Part shown: positions 1 through 7,754 of the stretch, in pieces
Position numbering within the stretch: position 1 is the first letter of the stretch
Layout: each line of letters opens with the position of its first letter
IMG/VR virus record: IMGVR_UViG_3300025276_000257
Coordinates: 1 to 21,196 of that record
From: a virus
Reading direction: 5' to 3' (one strand)
DNA: 21,196 nt
Made by a program: the position numbers and the translations under genes
Notes under the pieces: generated by a model
What the model was told of the DNA's origin: nothing
Database searches by the model: none
Seen by the model: only the letters and a program-made list of their open reading frames with translations

Positions 1-542
1 AACATAACCATGTACCCTTCAGCTTCTTTCTCCATATTATACGCAAAGGTTGATACTTTGCCTAACGTATTTGTGTAGCTAAAGGCAAAGTTAGATATGT
101 GATTATCTGCATTTGACTCAGCGCATACAGGTAACTTTCGTTGTTCTGCATAGGATGTAGGTATTTGCATCCATATTACAAAACTGTAGACTCCACCGTG
201 ATCGTGTGGTGGATTAAACTCGTGTTTCTTCTGAAAGTTTACCCAGAGACTTTCTAAGTTAAACCCTTCACCTTCTTTCATAACAGCTCGCCAAGGTGGG
301 CCATAAGACTCAATGTGGCTGTCCATAAACTTAGGGATTAACTCACTGACAAACTCTTCAAGCAGTGGTGAGCTACCATCAAGGCGTATAGAGGAGCTGA
401 TGTTACCTGCAAGTTCAGGCTTCATGTCTTCTGGCTCTTCTCTTGCCTCGTTAATCACAGTCCATATGTTTTCCACAACGTCTTCAGGTAGTTGTCCTTC
501 AACAACCCCTATGTTCGGAAAGTTTCTTGGTAATAAGTCCAT
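1..542 (-). CDS. 2OG-Fe(II) oxygenase-like protein, 3' end cut by window edge
   Basis: Reading from an ATG at 542, 180 codons stay open to the window edge, so the C-terminus is missing. The central part (residues about 97-127) has the pattern LWVNFQKKHEFNPPHDH then GGVYSFVIW, which I recognise from 2-oxoglutarate/Fe(II)-dependent oxygenases common in marine phages (2OG-FeII_Oxy_5-like). H113 and H115 would be the first iron ligands; the distal His and Arg would lie beyond the edge. Such enzymes hydroxylate a protein or small-molecule substrate, and the substrate here cannot be told from sequence. The gene starts 2 nt after the tail-fibre stop with a GAAGG ribosome-binding site 7 nt upstream of the ATG, so it is probably cotranscribed with tail genes and may act on virion or host-surface protein. 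Family assignment is fairly sure; role is inference. Confidence 0.75.
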   Translation of the reverse strand, partial: MDLLPRNFPNIGVVEGQLPEDVVENIWTVINEAREEPEDMKPELAGNISSSIRLDGSSPLLEEFVSELIPKFMDSHIESYGPPWRAVMKEGEGFNLESLWVNFQKKHEFNPPHDHGGVYSFVIWMQIPTSYAEQRKLPVCAESNADNHISNFAFSYTNTLGKVSTFAYNMEKEAEGYMVM

Positions 543-544
543 GC

Positions 545-3500
545 TTAACCTTCTAGTGTTACTATGCGAGCTGTTAAGGCTTCAATTAATGCGTTCTGTT
601 CTTGCATTGCTTTGACGAGTATTGGTACAAACTTGCTGTATTGAATACCCATTTGCTTGCCATCACCTGTTGTAGATACAGTAAGGTTTTTCTTAGCAGC
701 AGTTGTATATCCAGCAGCTTCCTCAAGAGTTTGAACTTCTTGTGCCTTGAAGCCTATGTCTAGCCAGTCTTCTTTGTGAGTACCGTCATGTGTAATAGCA
801 TTTAAATCGGTAGTTATATCCCAACCTTCATGGTCTACGCTGCCGTCTTCGTTGTATGTTGTGACATCTGTTTTATCAATATATTTAGAACGTTTATCCC
901 ACTTGTATGTTACAGGTGCTAATGCCTTAACAAAGTCTAAGCCTAAGTCTAGTGCAGTAAAGTCTGTCTTATCACGTTGGTCTGATGCTACTGTCCAATC
1001 TACTTGTATATGAGCTTCAGCAATGTTTTCATCACCCAATACAATTTTATTGGCATCGTTGGTCATATTACCTCCAGGACTTCCTGTACGTCCTGAATCC
1101 CTACCTACAAATAAATTGTTACCGCCTGAAGTTAAACCGTTTCCTGCTGCTTGACCAATACAAGTATTATTAGCTCCTGTTGCGGCTGCGGCTGCTGATT
1201 TTCCAACTACTGTGTTATCGTTACCACAGTTTCCACTTAATGCTAAATATCCAACTGCAACATTACCTTCACCATCATCATTACCATCACCTGCAAGACC
1301 ACCCACGAAAGTGTTCTGTATGCCTGTGGTTACATTTGCACCTGAAAGATAACCAACTGCTACATTATATGTATCAGTGTTAGTTGAGAAATTCTGGTCA
1401 AATAAAGCCTGATAACCTATTGCAACAGTTTTAGTTCCTTTTACATCTGTACTTAAAGCCTGATAGCCTACAGCTACGTTATTATTAGAAGTGTTTAAAG
1501 CGTCACCAGCTAACCCTCCAATGAGGGTGTTGTTTGTGCCTGTGGTTACTTGTTGTCCTGCATCGTAACCAACTGCTGTATTGTATGTATTAGTAGCTGT
1601 AGTAAAGGCTGACTCTTGTAGAGCATGAGTACCTATAGCTGTTGAGCGACTACCCAATGTATCTGTTGTTAATGCACCCATACCTAAAGCCACGTTAAAG
1701 TCAGCATCAGTTAAAGCATCACCAGCTAGACTACCTATAAGAGTGTTTTGAACGCCTGTGGTTACTGCTGCACCTGCGCCATGACCCACTGCCACATTGA
1801 AAGTATCTGTAGCAGTTGTAAAGTTTTGTACTGATAAGGCAAAATATCCTAATGCAGTAGATTTGCTACCCAAAGTATCTCCTGCTAAAGCTGACATACC
1901 TACTGCTACATTAAAATCAGCATCGGTAAGTGAATCACCTGCAAGACCTCCAATGATAGTGTTCTGTACGCCTGTGGTTACTGCTAGACCTGCGAAATAC
2001 CCTACTGCTGTATTGTAAGTATCTGTAGCAGTATTAAAGTTTTGAGAAAGTAATGCCCCCCGACCTATTGCGGTTGTTTTACTGCCTAAAAAATCACCAC
2101 TTAAAGCACCTAAACCAACAGCAGTATTTTCATCAGCATCAGTTAGTTCATCACCAGCAAGGGCGCCAATTAAGGTGTTCTGTATGCCTGTAGATACATT
2201 TACACCTGCCGATGAACCGATTGCTACGTTGTAAGCAGTAGTAGCAGTTGTATAGTTTTGTTGAGTTAAAGCAGCCTTACCAATAGCCACACTATGAGAA
2301 CCGTGGGTGTTTATAATTAAAGCCTTATCACCAATAGCAGTATTATTACTGCCTATAGTATTTTCCCCTGCTGAATCACCAACTGCTACATTATTAACCC
2401 CAGTTAAGTTGTTGAGTAAAGCATCTTTACCTATCGCTACATTTCCAGAACCTGTGGTATTAGTGCTTAAAGCATTATAACCAACTGCAACATTCTCATC
2501 ACCAGTCGTAATCGCAGTACCAGCTTCGTCACCCACAGCCACGTTGAAATTACCGCCAGATGCTATTGAGTTACCTGCGTTGACACCTGCTCTGAAGTTA
2601 GATGTACCTGCTGTGTTGGTAACAAAATCTGCGCCTGTACCTATCTGAACATTATTGTTTCCACCATCAACAAACAGAGCATCAGTTACACCATTTGATT
2701 CAACACGGAAGTTTACATCGGCAGAATTTTCGTTAAATATTGTGTCGGTTGGAGAAAGTATCATCCCACTAACTCTTTCTGTGCCTCCGATTCCACGAAA
2801 TATTTCTAAGTATCCAGCTTCAGATCCGTTAGAAGCAGTTGCAATGTATGCTTCAATTTGAGCAAATATAAAATCATTACCAGCATCATCTTTGCCAAGA
2901 AACTCAACCTGTCCTAATCCGTCACTATCAGCACCTGTTACACTTCTTGACAACCTTAAATGTGGCCCTGCGTTTGCATCTGTGTCAGTGCTTACTAAAT
3001 TTAAAGTAGTAGCATTATCAGTAGTTGTGATTGTAGAAGCAGCATTAGAAGCAAACCCACCGTTAAACACAGTCGCAGCCGTTGTAGTCAGGACGCCTGT
3101 TACGAGGGCAGTCGTCGCCATGTTTACAGCACCATCAATATCTACAACGTCTAGGTTAGTTGTACCGTCTACGTCTATGTCACCACTAATATCTAGTGAT
3201 GCTCCTGTTAAAACACCTGCAACTGCAAGTGTAGAAGCCATATCCACAGCACCATCAATGTCTACTACATCAAGATTTGTTGTACCGTCTACATCTACGT
3301 TGCCAGATATATCTAATTCTGTACCTACTAGTTTTTGTGTAAGTGTTACTACACCATCACTTGCAATAGCGATTGCATCTGTATCTCCAACAGAACCAAT
3401 CTGTCCAGCATTAGCAATAGTAATACCACCACTATGAATATCTCTACCAGTAAAGGTTGCTACACCATCTACTTGAAGAGTAGTTGCCATGTCTACTGCA

Positions 3501-4507
3501 CCGTCAATGTCAACAATATCTAAATTAGCTGTGCCATCAATATCTATATCTCCAGATATGTCTAAAGACGCACCAGTTAAAACTCCAGCTACAGCTAGTG
3601 TACTAGCCATATCTACTGCACCATCAATATCAACTACATCTAAGTTTGTAGTGCCATCTACATCAAGATCACCGTTAAAGTCTACATTACCTGCGACAGC
3701 AAGTGTTGTAGCCATATCAACCGCACCGTCTATGTCTACAATATCTAAGTTAGTAGTACCATTTACGTCAATGTCACCTTCTATATCTAAGTTACCTGTA
3801 GTAGTTATAGAATCTATATAAGCATTCTTAAAGTAAAGGGAGGCTGTACCTAAGTCTACATCTGAGTCAGTCACAGGAGCAATAGAACCATCGTTAAATG
3901 TAACCTGACCTGTACCACCATTAGCAACAGTAATTACGTTAGAGCCAGAAAATGTAATGCTAGTGTCTGTGTCTCCGTCACCAGCTATAGAGTCAAGTTG
4001 AACCGCACCTACATTTGAGAGTGCAGCATCACCAAAGTCTACAGCACCTGCAACTGTTAATGTTCCAGACACATCTACGTTACCATTAATATCTACAGTA
4101 GTAGCTGCTATTTGTATTTCTGTGTCAGCTACAATGTCAAGCTGTCCATCTGCTGAAGAGTTAATGTATATTGCTGTATCACGGAACTGTATTTTTTCTG
4201 TAGTAGCTATAAGTATGTCATCAGAGAACTCAAAGTAATCCTCATCTTCCATCCACTTTAATACACCATCATTTGACTCACCATCAAATGTTACTGTTAT
4301 GTCTGTACCTGATGTAGCATCACCAATAGTAATAGAAGTACCTAATAACTTAGTTATTGGGCCACCTTCAGCGGCTGTCCCGTCGTGTGTATGTCCTGTA
4401 GACGCAGCAAATGCAGCTAGCAACTGATCAAACTCATTGTTAGTATCTGCTGCTGTAATTACATCGCCATCAGTATAAGAGGACTGTCTCGTATATATAG
4501 CACCCAT
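545..4507 (-). CDS. Tail fibre / tailspike with C-terminal S74 intramolecular chaperone
   Basis: This 1320-residue protein is the likely receptor-binding fibre. Residues 1-60 form an N-terminal tail-attachment region (starting MGAIYTRQSSYTDGDVITAA, then STGHTHDGT) that I recognise from podoviral fibres. Residues about 240-475 are a shaft of five related units containing TTNLD-[IV]-VDIDGAV-[DN]-MA. Residues about 655-1115 are YadA-head-like repeats of the form N-x-A-[VI]-G-x-x-A-[LG], probably a left-handed beta-roll, with an exact 72-residue super-period. The C-terminus (1175-1320) is a Peptidase_S74 chaperone domain: S1175-D-Q-R-D-K1180 matches the Ser/Lys autocleavage dyad, and IGFKAQEVQ-like and C-terminal helix segments follow. 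The chaperone would fold the trimer and then be released. The start abuts the nozzle stop with no gap. The host receptor is unknown. Confidence 0.9.
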   Translation of the reverse strand: MGAIYTRQSSYTDGDVITAADTNNEFDQLLAAFAASTGHTHDGTAAEGGPITKLLGTSITIGDATSGTDITVTFDGESNDGVLKWMEDEDYFEFSDDILIATTEKIQFRDTAIYINSSADGQLDIVADTEIQIAATTVDINGNVDVSGTLTVAGAVDFGDAALSNVGAVQLDSIAGDGDTDTSITFSGSNVITVANGGTGQVTFNDGSIAPVTDSDVDLGTASLYFKNAYIDSITTTGNLDIEGDIDVNGTTNLDIVDIDGAVDMATTLAVAGNVDFNGDLDVDGTTNLDVVDIDGAVDMASTLAVAGVLTGASLDISGDIDIDGTANLDIVDIDGAVDMATTLQVDGVATFTGRDIHSGGITIANAGQIGSVGDTDAIAIASDGVVTLTQKLVGTELDISGNVDVDGTTNLDVVDIDGAVDMASTLAVAGVLTGASLDISGDIDVDGTTNLDVVDIDGAVNMATTALVTGVLTTTAATVFNGGFASNAASTITTTDNATTLNLVSTDTDANAGPHLRLSRSVTGADSDGLGQVEFLGKDDAGNDFIFAQIEAYIATASNGSEAGYLEIFRGIGGTERVSGMILSPTDTIFNENSADVNFRVESNGVTDALFVDGGNNNVQIGTGADFVTNTAGTSNFRAGVNAGNSIASGGNFNVAVGDEAGTAITTGDENVAVGYNALSTNTTGSGNVAIGKDALLNNLTGVNNVAVGDSAGENTIGSNNTAIGDKALIINTHGSHSVAIGKAALTQQNYTTATTAYNVAIGSSAGVNVSTGIQNTLIGALAGDELTDADENTAVGLGALSGDFLGSKTTAIGRGALLSQNFNTATDTYNTAVGYFAGLAVTTGVQNTIIGGLAGDSLTDADFNVAVGMSALAGDTLGSKSTALGYFALSVQNFTTATDTFNVAVGHGAGAAVTTGVQNTLIGSLAGDALTDADFNVALGMGALTTDTLGSRSTAIGTHALQESAFTTATNTYNTAVGYDAGQQVTTGTNNTLIGGLAGDALNTSNNNVAVGYQALSTDVKGTKTVAIGYQALFDQNFSTNTDTYNVAVGYLSGANVTTGIQNTFVGGLAGDGNDDGEGNVAVGYLALSGNCGNDNTVVGKSAAAAATGANNTCIGQAAGNGLTSGGNNLFVGRDSGRTGSPGGNMTNDANKIVLGDENIAEAHIQVDWTVASDQRDKTDFTALDLGLDFVKALAPVTYKWDKRSKYIDKTDVTTYNEDGSVDHEGWDITTDLNAITHDGTHKEDWLDIGFKAQEVQTLEEAAGYTTAAKKNLTVSTTGDGKQMGIQYSKFVPILVKAMQEQNALIEALTARIVTLEG
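1208..2251 (-). repeat. 216-bp tandem super-repeat in tail fibre
   Basis: Within the fibre, five consecutive units begin at residues 753, 825, 897, 969 and 1041 with [TNS]-T-[AN]-T-x-[AT]-[YF]-N. Each is exactly 72 residues (216 bp), and the fifth is incomplete. Each unit holds several YadA-head-like turns (for example AVGY, TTGVQNTLIG, LAGD, ADFNVA). The units differ by many substitutions but not by length, which suggests a fixed structural period and expansion by duplication or recombination. Confidence 0.85.
3083..3790 (-). repeat. Shaft repeat of the tail fibre (five units, mostly 40 residues)
   Basis: The core TTNLD (or TANLD) followed by [VI]VDIDGAV recurs with the core at residues 251, 286, 326, 409 and 449. 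Spacing is 35, 40, 83 and 40 residues, so two neighbouring pairs keep a strict 40-residue (120-bp) step and one gap holds an unrelated spacer (about 350-400). Two units also share the flank STLAVAGVLTGASLDISG identically. This looks like a trimeric beta-rich shaft that grows and shrinks by unit exchange. Confidence 0.8.
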
Positions 4508-6232
4508 TTATCTTCTAGCTCCTATTTGATATTCTAATTGAAAACCTTTAAGAGAGTAAGGGGCTGTTAAACCACCATCGTTTACTCTTAAAGCTATTGT
4601 AAAGCCTGAACCTTCTACAGACTGCCTTACTGAAGGCTGTGTTGTACCACCGTATGTACCTGTTGCTCCGTATGTAGCAACTCCGTATTGAGCAGCCACA
4701 GCCGATGAATCTAAAGGGTATGCAGCAGGTCTAGAAGACTCCGCTGATTCCTGATCGTACCTTAAAAATAAGTCTGCGTCTATAGCTGATTCTGGTTTAT
4801 AGTTAACTATTACTCTTTGCATATGTTTTCTGATACCTAAATCATTAAAACTTAAGTCAGGACTTCTGTATTTACCAAAAATAACTGTACCAGCAAAATC
4901 GTTACCTATTTCTTGTCTATTTACAAAACCTGTGAAATCACCATGTAATACAATTACATCACCTACATCTACTATTGTATCAGTACAAGCAGGTTTCATA
5001 CCTTTAGTTTCAGAAAACTCATAACCACCGCCTTTTCTTACACATATAACTCCACTAGTTAACGAATCAGCCTGGCCTTCTTTAGTAAAAAATATTCTAT
5101 ATTGTGTTTTATCTGGTATAACTATGCTTTCAAAAGCAACTGCGTCATCTATTTGATCATCAAATATAGGTTGTACATTTGTACTTATTGTACCTAGTTC
5201 AACATCACCAATCTTAGCTGTACCTGCAACAGTTCTTAATCCGTCTGGACCAAGAAAAATTAAATCACCTGCAAACTCTTGAATAGTATCCCCATTAATA
5301 CAACCGATGTTACGGGTAACGGGGGCTATCGCAAAATTAGCAGAAGATGTACCAGATAAACTAAATATTCTATTTTCACAAAAGATAAAAAGATTTTCAC
5401 GGAAAGTCTTAATGCCCACTATAGTATCGTCTACTCTAATACTCCCTGCGCCACTACCGCTGCTAAAAGCATCTTCATCAAAAGGTTGACTAAATACTAA
5501 TTCTTCTGGCGTACTAGACATACCTGCATAAAACATATGACCTTTAAAAGAAGTAACAAATTTTGCACCAGCTACAGCACTTTCACTTACGTCAGTTGCT
5601 GCAAATGATGTATTAAATACTGTAGGTGCATTATCTTGATCAACTACAATAATTTTGTTATTGCCGTCAAAGTTAAACTTTTCAAAGTTGTATTTTGCTG
5701 CACTAGTCCTACCTGTATCTCGTAGTGTCCAACTTTCTGAAATTATATCTCTTAATGCATGAGCAGCAGCAGTAGTAGATGCTGTAGCACGAGTTACGCC
5801 TGTAAATGTAGAAGCAGTTATACCTGTATACGTAAATATTTCACTATCAATTTGTAACGTACCACTTGCAGTAAATCCTGCAGTACTAAAAACATTAATT
5901 GTTCCAGAACCTGACATAGATGCACTTGAAGCTATAGCAATAGTTACTGTTGTAGATGCAGAAGTCCATATTTTTTCACCTCTAGCTGCCAGTACTTTAT
6001 TAGAAAAAACAGTACACATTAATACTGCCTCTGAAGATGCTGTAGTTTGAGGAACAATATGATTTACATATTTATTAAAACCATTTATACGCCTATAGCC
6101 GCCACCAATGTCAGGCTCAAAGTTTTGTAACTCAAGAGCCTCTCCTGGTTGCATTAAAAATGTAGATTTATTTAATACTAAACCTCCTTCACAGTTAAAG
6201 GAGACAGGTTCTACCTGTGAACTATCTGGCAT
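4508..6232 (-). CDS. Tail nozzle protein (T7 gp12 / tail tubular protein B-like)
   Basis: The 574-residue product would form the distal hexameric nozzle of a short tail through which DNA exits. The N-terminus has the pattern I associate with this family: GGLVLN, then PGEALELQNFEPDIGGGYRRI (residues about 16-49). Later residues are beta-rich and fit a propeller-like fold. An Ig-like insert sits at about 93-165 (see the separate repeat entry). The gene lies 1 nt after the adaptor stop and directly before the tail fibre, the usual podovirus order of adaptor, nozzle, fibre. The family call rests on N-terminal motif and position; I cannot exclude a different tail-tube-like family. Confidence 0.78.
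   Translation of the reverse strand: MPDSSQVEPVSFNCEGGLVLNKSTFLMQPGEALELQNFEPDIGGGYRRINGFNKYVNHIVPQTTASSEAVLMCTVFSNKVLAARGEKIWTSASTTVTIAIASSASMSGSGTINVFSTAGFTASGTLQIDSEIFTYTGITASTFTGVTRATASTTAAAHALRDIISESWTLRDTGRTSAAKYNFEKFNFDGNNKIIVVDQDNAPTVFNTSFAATDVSESAVAGAKFVTSFKGHMFYAGMSSTPEELVFSQPFDEDAFSSGSGAGSIRVDDTIVGIKTFRENLFIFCENRIFSLSGTSSANFAIAPVTRNIGCINGDTIQEFAGDLIFLGPDGLRTVAGTAKIGDVELGTISTNVQPIFDDQIDDAVAFESIVIPDKTQYRIFFTKEGQADSLTSGVICVRKGGGYEFSETKGMKPACTDTIVDVGDVIVLHGDFTGFVNRQEIGNDFAGTVIFGKYRSPDLSFNDLGIRKHMQRVIVNYKPESAIDADLFLRYDQESAESSRPAAYPLDSSAVAAQYGVATYGATGTYGGTTQPSVRQSVEGSGFTIALRVNDGGLTAPYSLKGFQLEYQIGARR
5738..5956 (-). repeat. Ig-like insert, copy in nozzle gene
   Basis: Residues about 93-165 of the nozzle carry a Thr/Ser-rich beta domain: x-GF-TASGTLQI-x-x-EI-x-x-YT, then STFTGVTRATASTTAAAH. 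A clearly related copy lies in the adaptor gene at 6600-6809. Over a 50-nt stretch ending each insert the two copies match at about 44 positions by my count, including about 21 identical bases in a row, so the similarity is at DNA level as well as protein level. Confidence 0.8.
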
Positions 6233-6233
6233 A

Positions 6234-7172
6234 TTAAGATACTCTTAAAGCGTTAGGTCTTGCAACGGAAGACGTTCCTAGTGGGTATGTAGAGCGTAAA
6301 TAATCAAATCTATTGACTAATAGTGATTGCATACTCTTAATACCGTCATTAAATAACTCCATGTTTAATTGATACTGTGCTACCTCACCTCTATATTGAT
6401 AAACGAAGGCAGTTGCACCAGCAACAATAATGTAAGAAAATCTATCGGGTATAGTAGTAGTGTCACCGTGTGCAGTAAGATCTGCAGGAAAAGTAAAATA
6501 GTCAAACTTTATTTGATATGACTTTGTAGGGTGAGGGTATAGTAAGTAATTATTGTCTGGCTTTCTAACTACATACTGAGGTAGACCACCACCGTCAAAC
6601 TGAGCTACAGTAACACCACTATCGTGAGCAGCCGCTGTAGTAGAAGACGTAGCGCGAGTTACGCCTGTAAATGTAGTAGATGAACCTATAGCTGTGTAAG
6701 ATACAATCTCGTTACCTATATACAAACTACCTGATGCTGAAAAACCTGATGTACTAGCTACGGTGATAGTAGTTACAGAGTCAGTGTGCGACGTACTTAA
6801 TGTAGTAGTTTCTATTTCATCTTCTTGTGAGATATACTTATCAATATAATCATTATAGTTTAGTATTCTTATTTTACCACCTGAGCTACCCAAGTCAGAG
6901 TCTTTAACTACTCTAAATGTGTTGTAGTCTACAGTCTTAGTAGAAGTAGGTAATGCATAAGATACTACACCTGCTGTTAGTGTTTGTGTAGCAAGTGCAT
7001 GATTAAATGGATAATTATATTCTCTTTGGTTTATATAACGTATAGCTTCATTGATTGCGTTTTGAGCTTGTACCTGAACGCCTCTAGCTGATGCAAAATT
7101 AGTAGAAGTTAATGCAACTTCATTAAGTTTAGTTATAACTTTATTAGTTAATGTGAGATATGTCTCAGCCAT
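6234..7172 (-). CDS. Head-to-tail adaptor (T7 gp11 / tail tubular protein A-like)
   Basis: The 312-residue product probably forms the ring that joins portal and nozzle. The helical N-terminus (TNKVITKLNEV, then AQNAINEAIRYINQREYNYPF) and the C-terminal helical part ending in LLVNRFDYLRSTYP resemble tail tubular protein A-type adaptors. The Ig-like insert at residues 122-191 separates them. The ATG at 7172 is preceded by AGGAG about 6 nt upstream. The gene follows a hairpin terminator that separates it from the capsid transcript, so expression may depend on read-through. The next gene starts 1 nt after the stop. Position before the nozzle supports the call; sequence evidence alone is moderate. 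Confidence 0.75.
   Translation of the reverse strand: MAETYLTLTNKVITKLNEVALTSTNFASARGVQVQAQNAINEAIRYINQREYNYPFNHALATQTLTAGVVSYALPTSTKTVDYNTFRVVKDSDLGSSGGKIRILNYNDYIDKYISQEDEIETTTLSTSHTDSVTTITVASTSGFSASGSLYIGNEIVSYTAIGSSTTFTGVTRATSSTTAAAHDSGVTVAQFDGGGLPQYVVRKPDNNYLLYPHPTKSYQIKFDYFTFPADLTAHGDTTTIPDRFSYIIVAGATAFVYQYRGEVAQYQLNMELFNDGIKSMQSLLVNRFDYLRSTYPLGTSSVARPNALRVS
6600..6809 (-). repeat. Ig-like insert, copy in adaptor gene
   Basis: Residues 122-191 of the adaptor read as a Thr/Ser-rich beta domain with GFSASGSLYIGNEIVSYT followed by TTFTGVTRATSSTTAAAH. It matches the nozzle insert (5738-5956) in protein and, in its last 50 nt, at about 88 per cent of bases by hand comparison. Comparable segments decorate tail proteins of other phages and often bind surfaces loosely, but no function can be read here. 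Confidence 0.8.
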
Positions 7173-7189
7173 TGTAACTCCTATGTGGT

Positions 7190-7215
7190 AAAAGGGGCAA
7201 GTTGCCCTGCCCCTT
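7190..7215 (-). terminator. Hairpin terminator after decoration gene
   Basis: On the minus strand AAGGGGCA and TGCCCCTT form a perfect 8-bp stem (7208-7215 with 7192-7199) around an 8-nt loop, and the stem runs straight into TTTT. An alternative inner stem GGGCA/TGCCC also fits. It lies 13 nt after the decoration stop and before the adaptor ribosome-binding site. The short U run suggests a partial terminator that would favour capsid over tail messages. Confidence 0.7.
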
Positions 7216-7227
7216 CATTATAGTAAT

Positions 7228-7740
7228 TTAAGCTAATAGATCTCTATCAACTTCATTAGCGTCATAATCCCCAGGATTGTCTATATCCATAAGAACCATC
7301 CAGACACGAATCTTACCACCTGTCGGTGCCGTACCTGCTGCTTGAAGTTCCAGATCTAAAGTTGTTGCCGTAGAACCTGTAAGGTTCGGAAACACTGCAG
7401 GAATCATAGTAGCATAGGAACCAACCGCCATAGCGTCTGTGTCCATTGCCGCAACGAACTCATCAACATCAGCAGCAATACCACCTGTAGAGGCAGTAGT
7501 AATACCTAAGTTGAATGTTGTATCGTTTGATTCTCCAGTTAGTAGAGCTTCGACTTCGTAACCTGCAGCCATAATAAGTGTATCTGCTGGTATTGTGAAG
7601 ATTTGCAAAATATCGTTTGCAGCTAGTGCCGCAGCGTTATTTGTGTTTTCTACAGCAATATCAATAGTATTACTCACTAAGTATGGAGCAGGAGCAGAAG
7701 GTCTGTGTACTGCTTGTAAGCTTGATGCATATGTAGCCAT
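7228..7740 (-). CDS. Probable capsid decoration / head-associated structural protein
   Basis: The 170-residue protein follows the major capsid gene by 14 nt and has a strong GGGAGG ribosome-binding site. It is beta-rich, Ala/Thr-rich and lacks signal peptide or membrane segments. A hydrophobic strand with a final aspartate, IRVWMVLMDIDNPGD, lies near the C-terminus (about residues 143-157). Proteins of this size and position in marine phages are usually abundant virion components that stud or cement the capsid. The terminator directly after the gene groups it with the capsid gene as one highly expressed unit, which supports a stoichiometric head role. No specific family is recognised, so function is inference from position. 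Confidence 0.6.
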   Translation of the reverse strand: MATYASSLQAVHRPSAPAPYLVSNTIDIAVENTNNAAALAANDILQIFTIPADTLIMAAGYEVEALLTGESNDTTFNLGITTASTGGIAADVDEFVAAMDTDAMAVGSYATMIPAVFPNLTGSTATTLDLELQAAGTAPTGGKIRVWMVLMDIDNPGDYDANEVDRDLLA

Positions 7741-7754
7741 TTGTCAGTCCTCCC

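Noticed and set aside
2892-3437. 181-codon open frame on the plus strand, with neighbours at 3489-3821 and 1797-2018
   Set aside because: They are antisense to the repetitive tail-fibre gene; low-complexity Thr/Ser/Val translation mirrors the repeat codons and no ribosome-binding site or family is seen.
1208-3790. CRISPR-like regular repeats
   Set aside because: The periodic DNA is in frame, codes for fibre repeats, and has no identical short repeats with unique spacers.
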